Source: Coriobacteriia bacterium
Lineage (GTDB): Bacteria; Actinomycetota; Coriobacteriia; Anaerosomatales; Anaerosomataceae
Reading direction: 5' to 3'
DNA length: 64,000 bases
Assembly: GCA_030655755.1 (NCBI GenBank)
Contig: JAUSOQ010000028.1
Location: forward strand, 124,001-188,000
The notes below the pieces were generated by a model, which was given only the letters and a program-made list of their open reading frames with translations, was not told where the DNA came from and searched no databases. The translations under genes and the position numbers were made by a program. Shown in pieces: positions 32,647 through 40,531 of the stretch. Every line of letters begins with the position of its first letter. Position 1 is the first letter of the stretch.

Positions 32647-34091
32647 TGGCCGAGAACCACGGTGTGCGACAGCCGTCTCTTGAGGTGAAGGTCCCGTACT
32701 CGGCCGTGCTCTCCAACAAGCGCTTTCGCAGGTTGTGGCTCAGCCAGTTCATCAGTGGTACCGGCGACTGGCTTGTCATCGGTCTGCTCATCCCGCTCGT
32801 GACCACGCTCTCCGGCGGCTCGGCGTTCGCCGTCGCGGGCATCATGATCGCGAAGATCGTTCCCTCGCTCTTCCTGAGCTCGTTTGTAGGTGTTTTCGTC
32901 GATCACTTCGATCGGCGCAAGCTCATGATCGCCTGCGACGTTACCCGGTCTGTGCTTGCGCTCGGGTTGCTGTTCACCAACAACCTCATGCTGATCTACC
33001 TGATCGTGCTGGTCATGGAGATCGCATCGCTCTTCTTCACCCCGGCAAAGAACGCGCTTATCCCGCAGTTGGTGAGTGACGAGGAGATCACGATCGCCAA
33101 CAGTCTCAGCTATACGACACAGCAGGCGAGCATGCTTATCGGCCTCACGATGTCAGGTGTGATCCTCGCCGGCTTCGAGGCGATCGTACGCTGGGTGCTC
33201 GCTAGCGGGTTCCCGTTCGTTGGTTACTTTGTCGGCCCGCTTGCTCCCGCGCTTCTCGGTCCGCGTGCCGGTGTGTCGCTCGACACGCTCACGTTCCTCG
33301 TCTCGGCGGCGCTGATCCTGTCGATCAAGGTGAAGGCGCGTCCCTCCGAGAGCGGCAAGTTCGACCTGTCGCTGATCGGTAAGGATGCCATCGAGTCATT
33401 CCGCTTCCTCGGCGCTCATAAGGAGCTTCGTGGGCTGCTCGTGACGATCGGGACCGCTATCTTAGGTGGCGGCGCCGTCATCACCGTAGGTCTGGTGTAC
33501 GTGCAGCAGAACCTCTCGGGCGGCGTGCCGTTCCTCGATAAGGTCAAGGTGCTCGAGAAGCTCATCGCCGCGCCACAGACGTTCATGCTCGTGTTCATCG
33601 CGTTGGGCATGGTTCTCGGCGCGCTTCTGGTCCCGCGTCTGGCGACGCATCTTCCCCTGCAGGCGCTCTTCCTCGGCGGCGTCGTGGTCTTCGGTGGCGG
33701 CATGTTCATCTTCTCGCTCAGCACGGCGTACTGGACCGCAGCGGTCTTCGCGGTCGTGGCCGGCATCTCGATCGCGGCGCTGACGGTATCGGGCAACACC
33801 TATGTGGTGCGTACGGTGGAAGACGGCATCCGCGGAAGGGTGTTCACGGCGATGGAGTCGGTCATCCGCGTCTCGTTGCTGCTCTCGATGATCGTCATCG
33901 CTCCTGTCGGCGACCTGACCGCAAAGGCCATACTCTGGTTCGTTCAGCGAGAGGGTCTCCCGCTCGACCAGGTGTGGCTCTCGGGTCCCCGGCTGACGCT
34001 GCTGTTGGCGTCGCTGCTTGTCATGGCTGCGGCCGTGTATGCCTACAGAACGCTCAACTGGCGCGGAGCCGAGGAGGACGCCGGTGACTGA
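32646..34091 (+). CDS. MFS transporter between fumarase subunits
   Basis: A 481-residue, about 12-helix transporter of the MFS_3/enterobactin-exporter-like group: RRLWLSQFISGTGDWLVIG at the start, FVDHFDRRKLMIACDVTRS in the loop between helices 2 and 3, FFTPAKNALIPQLVSDEE, and GNTYVVRTVEDGIRGRVFTA in the second half. The substrate is unknown. It is translationally coupled to both fumarase genes (1-bp and 8-bp overlaps), so it could export or import a C4-dicarboxylate or simply be inserted without breaking the operon. Confidence 0.88.
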   Translation: MAENHGVRQPSLEVKVPYSAVLSNKRFRRLWLSQFISGTGDWLVIGLLIPLVTTLSGGSAFAVAGIMIAKIVPSLFLSSFVGVFVDHFDRRKLMIACDVTRSVLALGLLFTNNLMLIYLIVLVMEIASLFFTPAKNALIPQLVSDEEITIANSLSYTTQQASMLIGLTMSGVILAGFEAIVRWVLASGFPFVGYFVGPLAPALLGPRAGVSLDTLTFLVSAALILSIKVKARPSESGKFDLSLIGKDAIESFRFLGAHKELRGLLVTIGTAILGGGAVITVGLVYVQQNLSGGVPFLDKVKVLEKLIAAPQTFMLVFIALGMVLGALLVPRLATHLPLQALFLGGVVVFGGGMFIFSLSTAYWTAAVFAVVAGISIAALTVSGNTYVVRTVEDGIRGRVFTAMESVIRVSLLLSMIVIAPVGDLTAKAILWFVQREGLPLDQVWLSGPRLTLLLASLLVMAAAVYAYRTLNWRGAEEDAGD

Positions 34092-34650
34092 TCTTGTCCG
34101 AATCACGCTACCTGCCGGCGTTGAAGCGTTCTCCGGTCTTGTGGCCGGCGATGAGGTCCTGCTCTCGGGCCCCGTCTACACCGCACGTGACGCGACGCAC
34201 GCTCGCATCTCCGAGGAGCTCGAGCGCTCCGGCGAGCTGCCGTTCGGCCTCAAAGGTAAGGTGCTCTTCTACGCCGGACCGACGCCTGCTGCCGCGGGTC
34301 GTCCCGTCGGCTCTGTCGGACCGACGACGGCGAAGCGCATGGACGCCTTCACGCCCGCGCTTCTGGAGGCGGGTATCGTCGCCACCATCGGGAAGGGTGC
34401 GCGCTCAGCCGGGGTCCGTGACGCGTGCGTGCGGACCGGCGCCGTGTATCTTGCGGCTGTCGGCGGATCGGCGGCGCTGCTCGCGACCCACGTCCGCTCC
34501 GTAGAGCCGGTCGCGTGGGATGACCTCGGCACGGAAGCGCTCGTGCGTATGGAGCTGGACGACTTCCCGGTGTTCGTCGCTATCGACGCCTCAGGCGCCG
34601 ATCTTTACGCGACGGCGCCTGCAATGTGGCGCCGCACGGAAGGGGAGTGA
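34084..34650 (+). CDS. Class I fumarate hydratase, beta subunit
   Basis: A 188-residue beta subunit. Signatures are VLLSGPVYTARDATHARI, YAGPTPAAAGRPVGSVGPTT, KRMDAFTPALLEAG and IGKGARS, forming the part of the active site that closes over fumarate. The GTG start lies 6 nt after GAGGAGGA and overlaps the MFS gene by 8 bp. It would assemble with the alpha subunit encoded at 31810. Confidence 0.92.
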   Translation: MTDLVRITLPAGVEAFSGLVAGDEVLLSGPVYTARDATHARISEELERSGELPFGLKGKVLFYAGPTPAAAGRPVGSVGPTTAKRMDAFTPALLEAGIVATIGKGARSAGVRDACVRTGAVYLAAVGGSAALLATHVRSVEPVAWDDLGTEALVRMELDDFPVFVAIDASGADLYATAPAMWRRTEGE

Positions 34651-34655
34651 GCCTC

Positions 34656-35288
34656 ATGTGCGGTCTCTTCATCTCGTTCGAGGGGGGCGAAGGTTCGGGC
34701 AAGTCGAGTCAGATACGTCGACTCGCCCAACACCTTGAAAGACTGGGTCTGCGGGTGGTGGTCGCGCGCGAACCGGGCGGAACGCCTGCAGGCGACAAGA
34801 TCCGCGACATCCTGCTCGACCCGGTGTACGTCGGTCTCGACCCGTTGGCCGAGCTCTTCTTATACGAGGCGAGTCGCGCGCATCACGTGAGTGCGGTCAT
34901 CAGGCCGGCGCTCGATGCCGGCATGGTGGTGCTGACCGATCGTTTCGCCGACTCGTCCTACGCGTACCAGGGATACGGACGCGGGCTGGATCTTGAGATG
35001 GTGCGTGCGATGAACGCCGCGGCCACAGGTGGCTTGATGCCGGATCTCACGTTCTTCCTCGATGTCGATCCTGCCGAAGGCGTTGCTGCGGCGACACCGC
35101 AAGGTGCTGACCGCCTCGAACTCGAGCAGCTCGACTTCCATGAGCGTGTCCGCCTCGGTTTCAGCGAACTTGCAGCGAGCGAGCCGAACCGCGTGAAGCT
35201 CGTGGTGCGCGATACGCCGGACGCCGTCGCAGCCGCGATATGGGCGCACGTCGAGGCCCTGCTGCGCGAGCGCAGCATGCTACGATAG
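34656..35288 (+). CDS. tmk: Thymidylate kinase
   Basis: Phosphorylates dTMP to dTDP. The 210-residue protein has the P-loop FEGGEGSGKSSQ, AREPGGTPAGDKIR (DRX/substrate region), DRFADSSYAYQGYGR and the lid area ATPQGADRLE. ATG 34656 follows AGGGGAG. tmk-holB-PSP1 order is common in Gram-positive genomes. The 7-bp gap to holB suggests one operon with the fumarase genes. Confidence 0.95.
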   Translation: MCGLFISFEGGEGSGKSSQIRRLAQHLERLGLRVVVAREPGGTPAGDKIRDILLDPVYVGLDPLAELFLYEASRAHHVSAVIRPALDAGMVVLTDRFADSSYAYQGYGRGLDLEMVRAMNAAATGGLMPDLTFFLDVDPAEGVAAATPQGADRLELEQLDFHERVRLGFSELAASEPNRVKLVVRDTPDAVAAAIWAHVEALLRERSMLR

Positions 35289-35295
35289 CGTCCTC

Positions 35296-36426
35296 ATGGA
35301 ACGCAACTGTGTCTGGGACGACCTGCTCGCGCAGAAGCGGGTCGCTGACTTCCTCAAGCATGCCGCGACCACCGGTACGGTGGCGCACGCCTATCTGTTC
35401 GTCGGACCTACCGGCGCCGGCAAGAAGACGGCAGCCCGGGCACTTGCCTGTTCGCTGTTCTGTGACGACGGCGGCTGTGGCGTGTGTTCCATCTGCCATC
35501 GGATACGCAACGGGAAACATCCTGACGTGCATGTCTTTCGACCTGCCGGCGCCGCGACCTACATGGTCGAGCAGGTGCGGGAAGTCATCCACGACGTACA
35601 CCTCAAACCGGTCCAGGCGTCGCACAAGGTCTACATCTTCGAAGAGGCGGACCGCTTCAATGCCGGGTCCGCGAACGCGTTTCTTAAGACGCTTGAAGAG
35701 CCCCCTGACGATGTCATCATCGTGCTGCTGACGCGTAGCTTCGACGCGGTCATCCCGACGATAGCCTCGCGCTGCCAGATCGTGCGCTTTCGTCCCGTTC
35801 CCGAGTCGATGGCGATCGGCGTTCTCATCGAACGCAGCGGGGCGACGCAGGACGAAGCACGGATCGCGCTGGCCGCCTCCGATGGCGTCATCTCGCGTGC
35901 GTTGGATTTCCTTGAGTCTCCAGTGCGGCGAAAGACCCGTGATGCGACAGTCGAGTTGCTCAAGAGGCTTCCGCTCATGGATGGTCACGACGTGCTGCTC
36001 GGAGCCAGAACCGTCCTGTCCGAAGCCAAGGCGCCGGTGGAGATGCTCAAGGCCGCGCAGGCTGAGGAGTTGGCCGAACGCAAGGAGCTGTTCGGTAAGG
36101 GCATATCCACCAAACCGATCGAGGACCGGCACAAGCGCGAATTGACGGCGCGCGAACGCGAGGGCGTCACTGAAGTGCTCAGTGTCGCCGAGAGCTGGCT
36201 TCGGGATTGCTTGGTGATGTCTGGATGCGCGCCCGAGTTAGTGGCGAACGCCGATGATGCCGATGCGATCGAGGAAGTCGCCGCGATCATCACGCCCCGG
36301 GCGGCCGTGAGCGCGGTTGAGGCGGTTGCTCGCGCCCGGCGCCGTATCTCGTATAATGTGAGCCCGCAGCTGGCCGTCGAGGCCATGCTGTTCGACATAC
36401 AGGAGGTCTTGCGATGCCCACGATAG
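35296..36426 (+). CDS. holB: DNA polymerase III delta' subunit
   Basis: A 376-residue clamp-loader subunit. The AAA+ core has VGPTGAGKKT (Walker A), a zinc module (CDDGGCGVCSIC), IFEEADRFNAGSANAFLKTLEEPP and SRCQIVRFRP (SRC motif). It loads the sliding clamp with delta and tau. The C-terminus overlaps the PSP1 gene by 13 bp. Confidence 0.93.
   Translation: MERNCVWDDLLAQKRVADFLKHAATTGTVAHAYLFVGPTGAGKKTAARALACSLFCDDGGCGVCSICHRIRNGKHPDVHVFRPAGAATYMVEQVREVIHDVHLKPVQASHKVYIFEEADRFNAGSANAFLKTLEEPPDDVIIVLLTRSFDAVIPTIASRCQIVRFRPVPESMAIGVLIERSGATQDEARIALAASDGVISRALDFLESPVRRKTRDATVELLKRLPLMDGHDVLLGARTVLSEAKAPVEMLKAAQAEELAERKELFGKGISTKPIEDRHKRELTAREREGVTEVLSVAESWLRDCLVMSGCAPELVANADDADAIEEVAAIITPRAAVSAVEAVARARRRISYNVSPQLAVEAMLFDIQEVLRCPR
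36352..36357 (+). promoter_or_regulatory. Perfect -10 hexamer inside holB
   Basis: TATAAT lies 56 bp before the PSP1 start in an otherwise GC-rich coding region. No good -35 is seen. It may be an internal promoter for the PSP1 gene and the tRNA. Confidence 0.3.
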
Positions 36427-37610
36427 TGGGAGTCAAGCTGCCCTATGCGGGCAAGGTACTCTACTTCGACCCGGCCGGTACGTCCGTGGCCGAGGGCGAT
36501 CACGTCATCGTCAGCACGGAGCGCGGCCAAGAGTTCGGCGAAGTCGTCATGGGCCCACGTGAGGTGGACGCGGATGCTGTTCCCGGAGAACTGAAGCCGG
36601 TGCTGCGCATCGCGGATGATGATGATATCGCCAAGATGGACGGCTTCGCGGCGCGTCTGCGCGAGGAGATGGACGTCTTCAGGCGTCTTGTCACCAAGCA
36701 CAAACTCGACATGAAGCCGATCGGCGTGGAGCACTTGTTCGACGACTCGAAGGTCGTTTTCTACTTCGTGGCCGAGGAACGTGTGGACTTCCGTGAACTC
36801 GTTCGCGAACTCGCGTCCGAGTTCCACGCTCGTATCGACATGCGCCAGATCGGCGTGCGTGACGAGGCCCGAATGGTGGGCGGTCTCGGACACTGTGGCG
36901 AGCAGCTGTGTTGTGCGCGCTTCGGCAGTGAGTTCCAACCGGTCTCGATCCGGATGGCAAAAGAGCAGGATTTGCCACTGAACCCGTTGAAAATCAGTGG
37001 CTTGTGTGGCAGACTCATGTGCTGTCTGCGCTACGAGTACGAGGCGTACAAAGACTATAAGCAACGTGCGCCGAAGTGCGGGACACTTGTGGAAACGCCG
37101 ACGGGTGAGGGCAAGGTCGTGTCCCTGAACACTCCGAAGGAGACCGTCACGGTCCGTCTTCCCGATGGCGAGCGGATCACGGTTCCCCTTGATGGTCTTG
37201 ACTGTAGCGCGGGCAGGGGTTGTCCCTGTAAGTTGAAAGTAGAGGTCATCGAGGAACCGGAACCGATGCTCCCTGAGCCGGTGATGCTCAGCAGACCTTC
37301 ATCCGCAGAACCGAAGACCGAGGTCGCCGAGACGGGCGAGAGCCGGAGTCGTCGCTCGCGCAGGTCGCGCAAGCGTAAGCTTGCAGGTGAGGGTGGCGCG
37401 CAGCCACAGGCGCAGCAGGCCGAGAAGCCAGCTAAGAAGCAGCAAGGGCAGCCGCAACAAAGACAGCAGCCAAAGCAGAAGTCCTCACAGGGCGGTGCTG
37501 AGACCGGAGCGAAGCCGGCAGGTGAGGGAGCGTCCTCGTCTTCAAGGCGACGTCGCAGGCGTCGGCCATCAAGTGGGGGGCAGGGAACGGCGGCCGATAA
37601 GGCCGAGTAG
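36414..37610 (+). CDS. PSP1-domain protein (RicT/YaaT family)
   Basis: A 398-residue protein. The PSP1 core (residues 1-270) has the Cys motifs GHCGEQLCCARF and SGLCGRLMCCLRYE, and a third Cys group (CSAGRGCPCK). In Bacillus the relative RicT forms an Fe-S-containing Y-complex that steers mRNA processing by RNase Y. The last 100 or so residues are low-complexity Arg/Lys/Gln/Ser-rich, an RNA-binding-like tail that is longer than usual. ATG 36414 overlaps holB. Confidence 0.9.
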   Translation: MPTIVGVKLPYAGKVLYFDPAGTSVAEGDHVIVSTERGQEFGEVVMGPREVDADAVPGELKPVLRIADDDDIAKMDGFAARLREEMDVFRRLVTKHKLDMKPIGVEHLFDDSKVVFYFVAEERVDFRELVRELASEFHARIDMRQIGVRDEARMVGGLGHCGEQLCCARFGSEFQPVSIRMAKEQDLPLNPLKISGLCGRLMCCLRYEYEAYKDYKQRAPKCGTLVETPTGEGKVVSLNTPKETVTVRLPDGERITVPLDGLDCSAGRGCPCKLKVEVIEEPEPMLPEPVMLSRPSSAEPKTEVAETGESRSRRSRRSRKRKLAGEGGAQPQAQQAEKPAKKQQGQPQQRQQPKQKSSQGGAETGAKPAGEGASSSSRRRRRRRPSSGGQGTAADKAE

Positions 37611-37611
37611 T

Positions 37612-37687
37612 GCCGACGTAGCTCAGCTGGTAGAGCAGCGCACTCGTAATGCGCAGGTCAGCGGTTCGAATCCGCTCGTCGGCTCCA
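37612..37687 (+). tRNA. tRNA-Thr (anticodon CGT)
   Basis: A 76-nt cloverleaf: acceptor GCCGACG/CGTCGGC, D-arm GCTC...GAGC, anticodon arm GCGCA-CTCGTAA-TGCGC with CGT, T-arm AGCGG-TTCGAAT-CCGCT, discriminator T and encoded CCA. It lies 1 bp after the PSP1 stop. The integrase remnant and AbiE genes just downstream mark its 3' end as a likely integration site. Confidence 0.95.
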
Positions 37688-37772
37688 TATACTCTGACCT
37701 GCGGGAACACACCGTCCCCGTGGGTCTTTTTCTTGCCCTTCCAGGGTGCGGAATCGTGCAAATGCAGGTACA

Positions 37773-37898
37773 TGTGCAGGTATTAGAGCGCACGAGCTGC
37801 CTTTCTGGCTGCCCAAGGGCGTCCATTGCCTCTCGTTTGCGGGCGTCGAACGCGTGGGCGTATGTCTTGAGCAGTACGTCGGGGGAGTGTCCCGACAT
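37773..37898 (-). pseudogene. Remnant of a tyrosine recombinase (integrase C-terminus)
   Basis: The minus strand encodes MSGHSPDVLLKTYAHAFDAR and on to KREAMDALGQPE, the last helices of a phage-type integrase, with the GHS box and the Tyr nucleophile (TYAH). Everything upstream of this piece is missing: it is cut off 10 bp before the inverted repeat of the AbiE operon. The frame then runs on towards the tRNA. An integrase facing a tRNA 3' end is the standard layout at an integration site, so this is the scar of an integrated element. Confidence 0.65.
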
Positions 37899-37908
37899 GG
37901 CCGCGATA

Positions 37909-37958
37909 TGTGATAAATATGTCGGACAATGTTCACAAAGTCCGACATATCTATCACA
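37909..37958. promoter_or_regulatory. Long inverted repeat, probable AbiEi operator
   Basis: Two 18-bp arms (TGTGATAAATATGTCGGA at 37909-37926 and its complement at 37941-37958, 17 of 18 matching) are separated by 14 bp just before the AbiEi start. AbiEi proteins are known to bind inverted repeats ahead of their own operon. The AT-rich arms probably also hold the promoter. Confidence 0.6.
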
Positions 37959-37966
37959 ATGGACGC

Positions 37967-38584
37967 ATGAAGCGACTCCCCTCAGAGAATGCGATCCGCC
38001 ACGCCGCCGAGGTGTTCAAGCGAAGCGGCGGAACCCTGCGCACGCGTGAAGCCGCAGAGGGCGGCGTCCACTACTCGACGCTTTATGGCATGCGGGACGC
38101 GGGTCTGCTCGAACAACTCTCAAGGGGTGTGTATCGGCTCGCCGAGCTCCCGGGGCCGAGCAAGTACGATGTCGTGACCGTCGCTGCCCGGGTCCCCGGT
38201 GCGGTTCTGTGTCTGGTCAGTGCGCTGGACTTCCACGAGATCGGTACCCAGATACCCTCGGCCGTGAACATCGCGATCGGACCCAAAGACAGGCGTCCGC
38301 AATTCGACTACCCGCCCGTTCGAGTGCACCGCATGTCAGGCCGAGCGCTCACCTTGGGGGTCGAGGAGCATTCGGTGGATGGGACCGCCGTGAGGGTGTT
38401 CGGCGTCGCGAAGACGGTCGCTGATTGCTTCAAGTTCAGGAACAAGATCGGCCTCGATGTCGCGCTCGAGGCGCTCAGGGAGGTCGTGCGGAGTCGAAAA
38501 GCGACGCCCGCGCAGATCATGGAGTTCGCCGAGGTCGACCGCGTGTCCAAGATCGTGCGCCCATACCTAGAGGCCATGCAGTGA
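37967..38584 (+). CDS. abiEi: AbiEi-type antitoxin/transcriptional regulator
   Basis: A 205-residue protein. The N-terminus is a winged helix (GGTLRTREAAEGGVHYSTLY, then MRDAGLLEQLSRGVYRLAEL), followed by the AbiEi C-terminal domain (VPGAVLCLVSALDFHEIGTQ, RVFGVAKTVADCFKFRNKIG). It counteracts AbiEii and represses the operon. ATG 37967 is 9 bp after the inverted repeat and no ribosome binding site is seen, so the mRNA may have a very short leader. The stop overlaps the abiEii start by 4 bp. Confidence 0.88.
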   Translation: MKRLPSENAIRHAAEVFKRSGGTLRTREAAEGGVHYSTLYGMRDAGLLEQLSRGVYRLAELPGPSKYDVVTVAARVPGAVLCLVSALDFHEIGTQIPSAVNIAIGPKDRRPQFDYPPVRVHRMSGRALTLGVEEHSVDGTAVRVFGVAKTVADCFKFRNKIGLDVALEALREVVRSRKATPAQIMEFAEVDRVSKIVRPYLEAMQ

Positions 38585-39492
38585 GCCGACGGGAGATCAC
38601 GAACATGCCGGCATCTGTGCATGCGCGACTCCTGAATCGAGCAAAAGAGCAAGGCGAGTCCTTCGACCAGGTGCTCCAGTACTACGCCATCGAGCGGTTC
38701 CTCTATCGACTTTCACTGACCGAGTGGGGAGAGCGGTTCGTGGTGAAGGGCGCCACGATGCTGAGGGCGTGGGGCACACCGCTGGGGCGTCCTACCAGAG
38801 ACATCGACTTTCTCGGCGCGGTAGACAACTCGACTATTGCTGTAGAGCGCGTCGTCGGAGACTGTCTCGCCGTGGAGTATCCCGAAGATGGTCTCGTGTT
38901 CGACAGCGAGATTGAGACATCTGAGATCAACGTCGCGGATAGGTATCCCGGTGTGCGCGCTGTGGTGAGAGGACACCTCGACGGAGGTCGCTTCAAGCTC
39001 CAACTCGACGTAGGGATAGACGACGCGGTCGCCCCTGACCCGGAGTGGGTCGACTACCCGACCCTCCTGGATTTTGAAGCACCAAGGATTCTCGTTTACC
39101 AGCCCACGACTGCTATAGCCGAGAAGTTCGAGACGATGGTGAGTAAAGGTTTCACGAACAGTCGGATGAGGGATTTCTACGACATATGGCTCCTATCGAC
39201 GGTGCATACGTATTATGGGGCGGAGCTTGCAGCAGCACTCAGAGCGACGTTTGCGCATCGTGGCACGTTGTTGCCGATCAGCGGGCCTTCGGCGCTTACC
39301 GCCACCTTCTATGGGAATCCGGGAGTGCAGGCAATGTGGAGAGCGTTCCTGTCCGGCGGAAGGATCGACGCGCCGACTGACCTCTCTGTGGTGTGTGAAG
39401 CCATCAGGGTCTTCATCATGCCTCCTGCTGCTGCCGTTGCTGCCGGTGAGGACTTCTTGCTGACATGGGAACCATCCACGGGTTGGTCATAA
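38581..39492 (+). CDS. abiEii: AbiEii-type nucleotidyltransferase toxin
   Basis: A 303-residue nucleotidyltransferase of the AbiEii/MenT family. It shows FVVKGATMLRAWG followed by TRDIDFLG, the GS-like and DxD metal motifs, and a later conserved Lys region (PTTAIAEKFETMVSKG...RMRDFYDIW). AbiEii toxins stop growth and give abortive phage resistance. GTG 38581 overlaps abiEi; ATG 38605 is an alternative. Lower-GC patches and location beside tRNA-Thr suggest transfer. Confidence 0.9.
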   Translation: MSRREITNMPASVHARLLNRAKEQGESFDQVLQYYAIERFLYRLSLTEWGERFVVKGATMLRAWGTPLGRPTRDIDFLGAVDNSTIAVERVVGDCLAVEYPEDGLVFDSEIETSEINVADRYPGVRAVVRGHLDGGRFKLQLDVGIDDAVAPDPEWVDYPTLLDFEAPRILVYQPTTAIAEKFETMVSKGFTNSRMRDFYDIWLLSTVHTYYGAELAAALRATFAHRGTLLPISGPSALTATFYGNPGVQAMWRAFLSGGRIDAPTDLSVVCEAIRVFIMPPAAAVAAGEDFLLTWEPSTGWS

Positions 39493-39547
39493 TGAGACGC
39501 CGAGACGAAGGTGTGCCCATGTATGAGAGCACGGACGTGAGCGCGCG

Positions 39548-40012
39548 GTGAAGATATCGGTCATCGCCGTCGGACGGCTCAAGGAGCGGTACTGGCGAGA
39601 GGCGGCTGACGAGTACATCAAACGCCTGCGCCCGCACGCGACTCTCGAGGTGATCGAGGTGCCAGATCGCGACGTGACGCGGGACGAAGTGCGTGCGGTA
39701 GCCGAAGAGGGCGCCGACGTCTTGCGTGCGATCCCCGACGGTGCGCACGTCATCGCGCTCGACATCGGCGGCATACAGCGCTCTTCGACCGACATCGCCG
39801 ATCGGCTCGGAGCGCTCGGGCTCGAGGGACGAAGCGCGGTCGCCTTCGTCGTGGGCGGTGCGGCGGGTCTGTCATCTGAGGTTATCGCGCGTGCGGACGA
39901 GCGACTCTCTTTGGGCCGGATCACACTCCCGCACCAACTCGCACGGGTGGTGCTGCTCGAGCAGCTCTATCGTGCGTTCAAGATCATGCACAACGAGCCG
40001 TACCACCGGTGA
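39548..40012 (+). CDS. rlmH: 23S rRNA pseudouridine-1915 methyltransferase
   Basis: RlmH methylates N3 of pseudouridine 1915 using SAM. The 154-residue protein has the SPOUT knot: ALDIGGIQRSSTDIADRL, FVVGGAAGLSSEV, LSLGRITLPHQLARVVLLEQ and the end YRAFKIMHNEPYHR. GTG start. Length and motifs fit the family exactly. Confidence 0.96.
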   Translation: MKISVIAVGRLKERYWREAADEYIKRLRPHATLEVIEVPDRDVTRDEVRAVAEEGADVLRAIPDGAHVIALDIGGIQRSSTDIADRLGALGLEGRSAVAFVVGGAAGLSSEVIARADERLSLGRITLPHQLARVVLLEQLYRAFKIMHNEPYHR

Positions 40013-40016
40013 TCGC

Positions 40017-40445
40017 ATGGGTCCCTATGTCCACTTCCGTCTGACGTTCGATTGGGCCCGCGAGGCGGGGTTCTCGGCCGAGGACGCGGAGCGCATCGCC
40101 CGCGCTGACGCGCTGGTCGACACCGAGTTTCCCGCCCGGCGCTCTCTTTCGGCGCTCAGTCGGCACTTCGCCCCGACCGCATGGTTGTGGGGCCTCGCAT
40201 ACTACCGCCGTGCCGCTCGCGACTGCGATCTTCAGGCGCTCGGGCGGTCTTTGCACTGTCTCCAGGATGTGTACGCACATGGGTGGCTCGGCCTGGCGCA
40301 CGTGCGCTTCGATCTGGGGATCGCACGCGATCCCGATGATTGGGAGCGCGCGCCCGAGTGGGAGCGCAGACTCATCGAGCGTATCTCACGTCGGGTGTTG
40401 ACGTCATACCTACGTCACTGCACTGGTGATTCGCGGTCCCGGTAG
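40017..40445 (+). CDS. Hypothetical protein with His/Asp metal-like motif
   Basis: A 142-residue protein starting 4 bp after rlmH. The most telling stretch is RSLHCLQDVYAHGWLGLAH, a His-x4-Asp-x2-x-His pattern as in zinc phospholipase C/P1-nuclease-like helical proteins, preceded by FPARRSLSALSRHFAP. This similarity is weak and the family is not certain. No signal peptide is seen. It is probably co-transcribed with rlmH. Confidence 0.7.
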   Translation: MGPYVHFRLTFDWAREAGFSAEDAERIARADALVDTEFPARRSLSALSRHFAPTAWLWGLAYYRRAARDCDLQALGRSLHCLQDVYAHGWLGLAHVRFDLGIARDPDDWERAPEWERRLIERISRRVLTSYLRHCTGDSRSR

Positions 40446-40531
40446 TGGGTGGAAGCGTCGTTGCCGCTCTCGCCCATGCGGGGTATCCTTGTTGCCCATA
40501 TCCACCCTATGCCTGCGAGGAGTCACCGCCC

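Noticed and set aside
31692-32906. 404-codon open frame on the minus strand
   Set aside because: It is antisense to malate dehydrogenase, fumarase alpha and the MFS gene, which all have clear family motifs; GC-rich codon bias creates such open frames.
35985-37064. 359-codon open frame on the minus strand
   Set aside because: Antisense to holB and the PSP1 gene, with no motif of its own.
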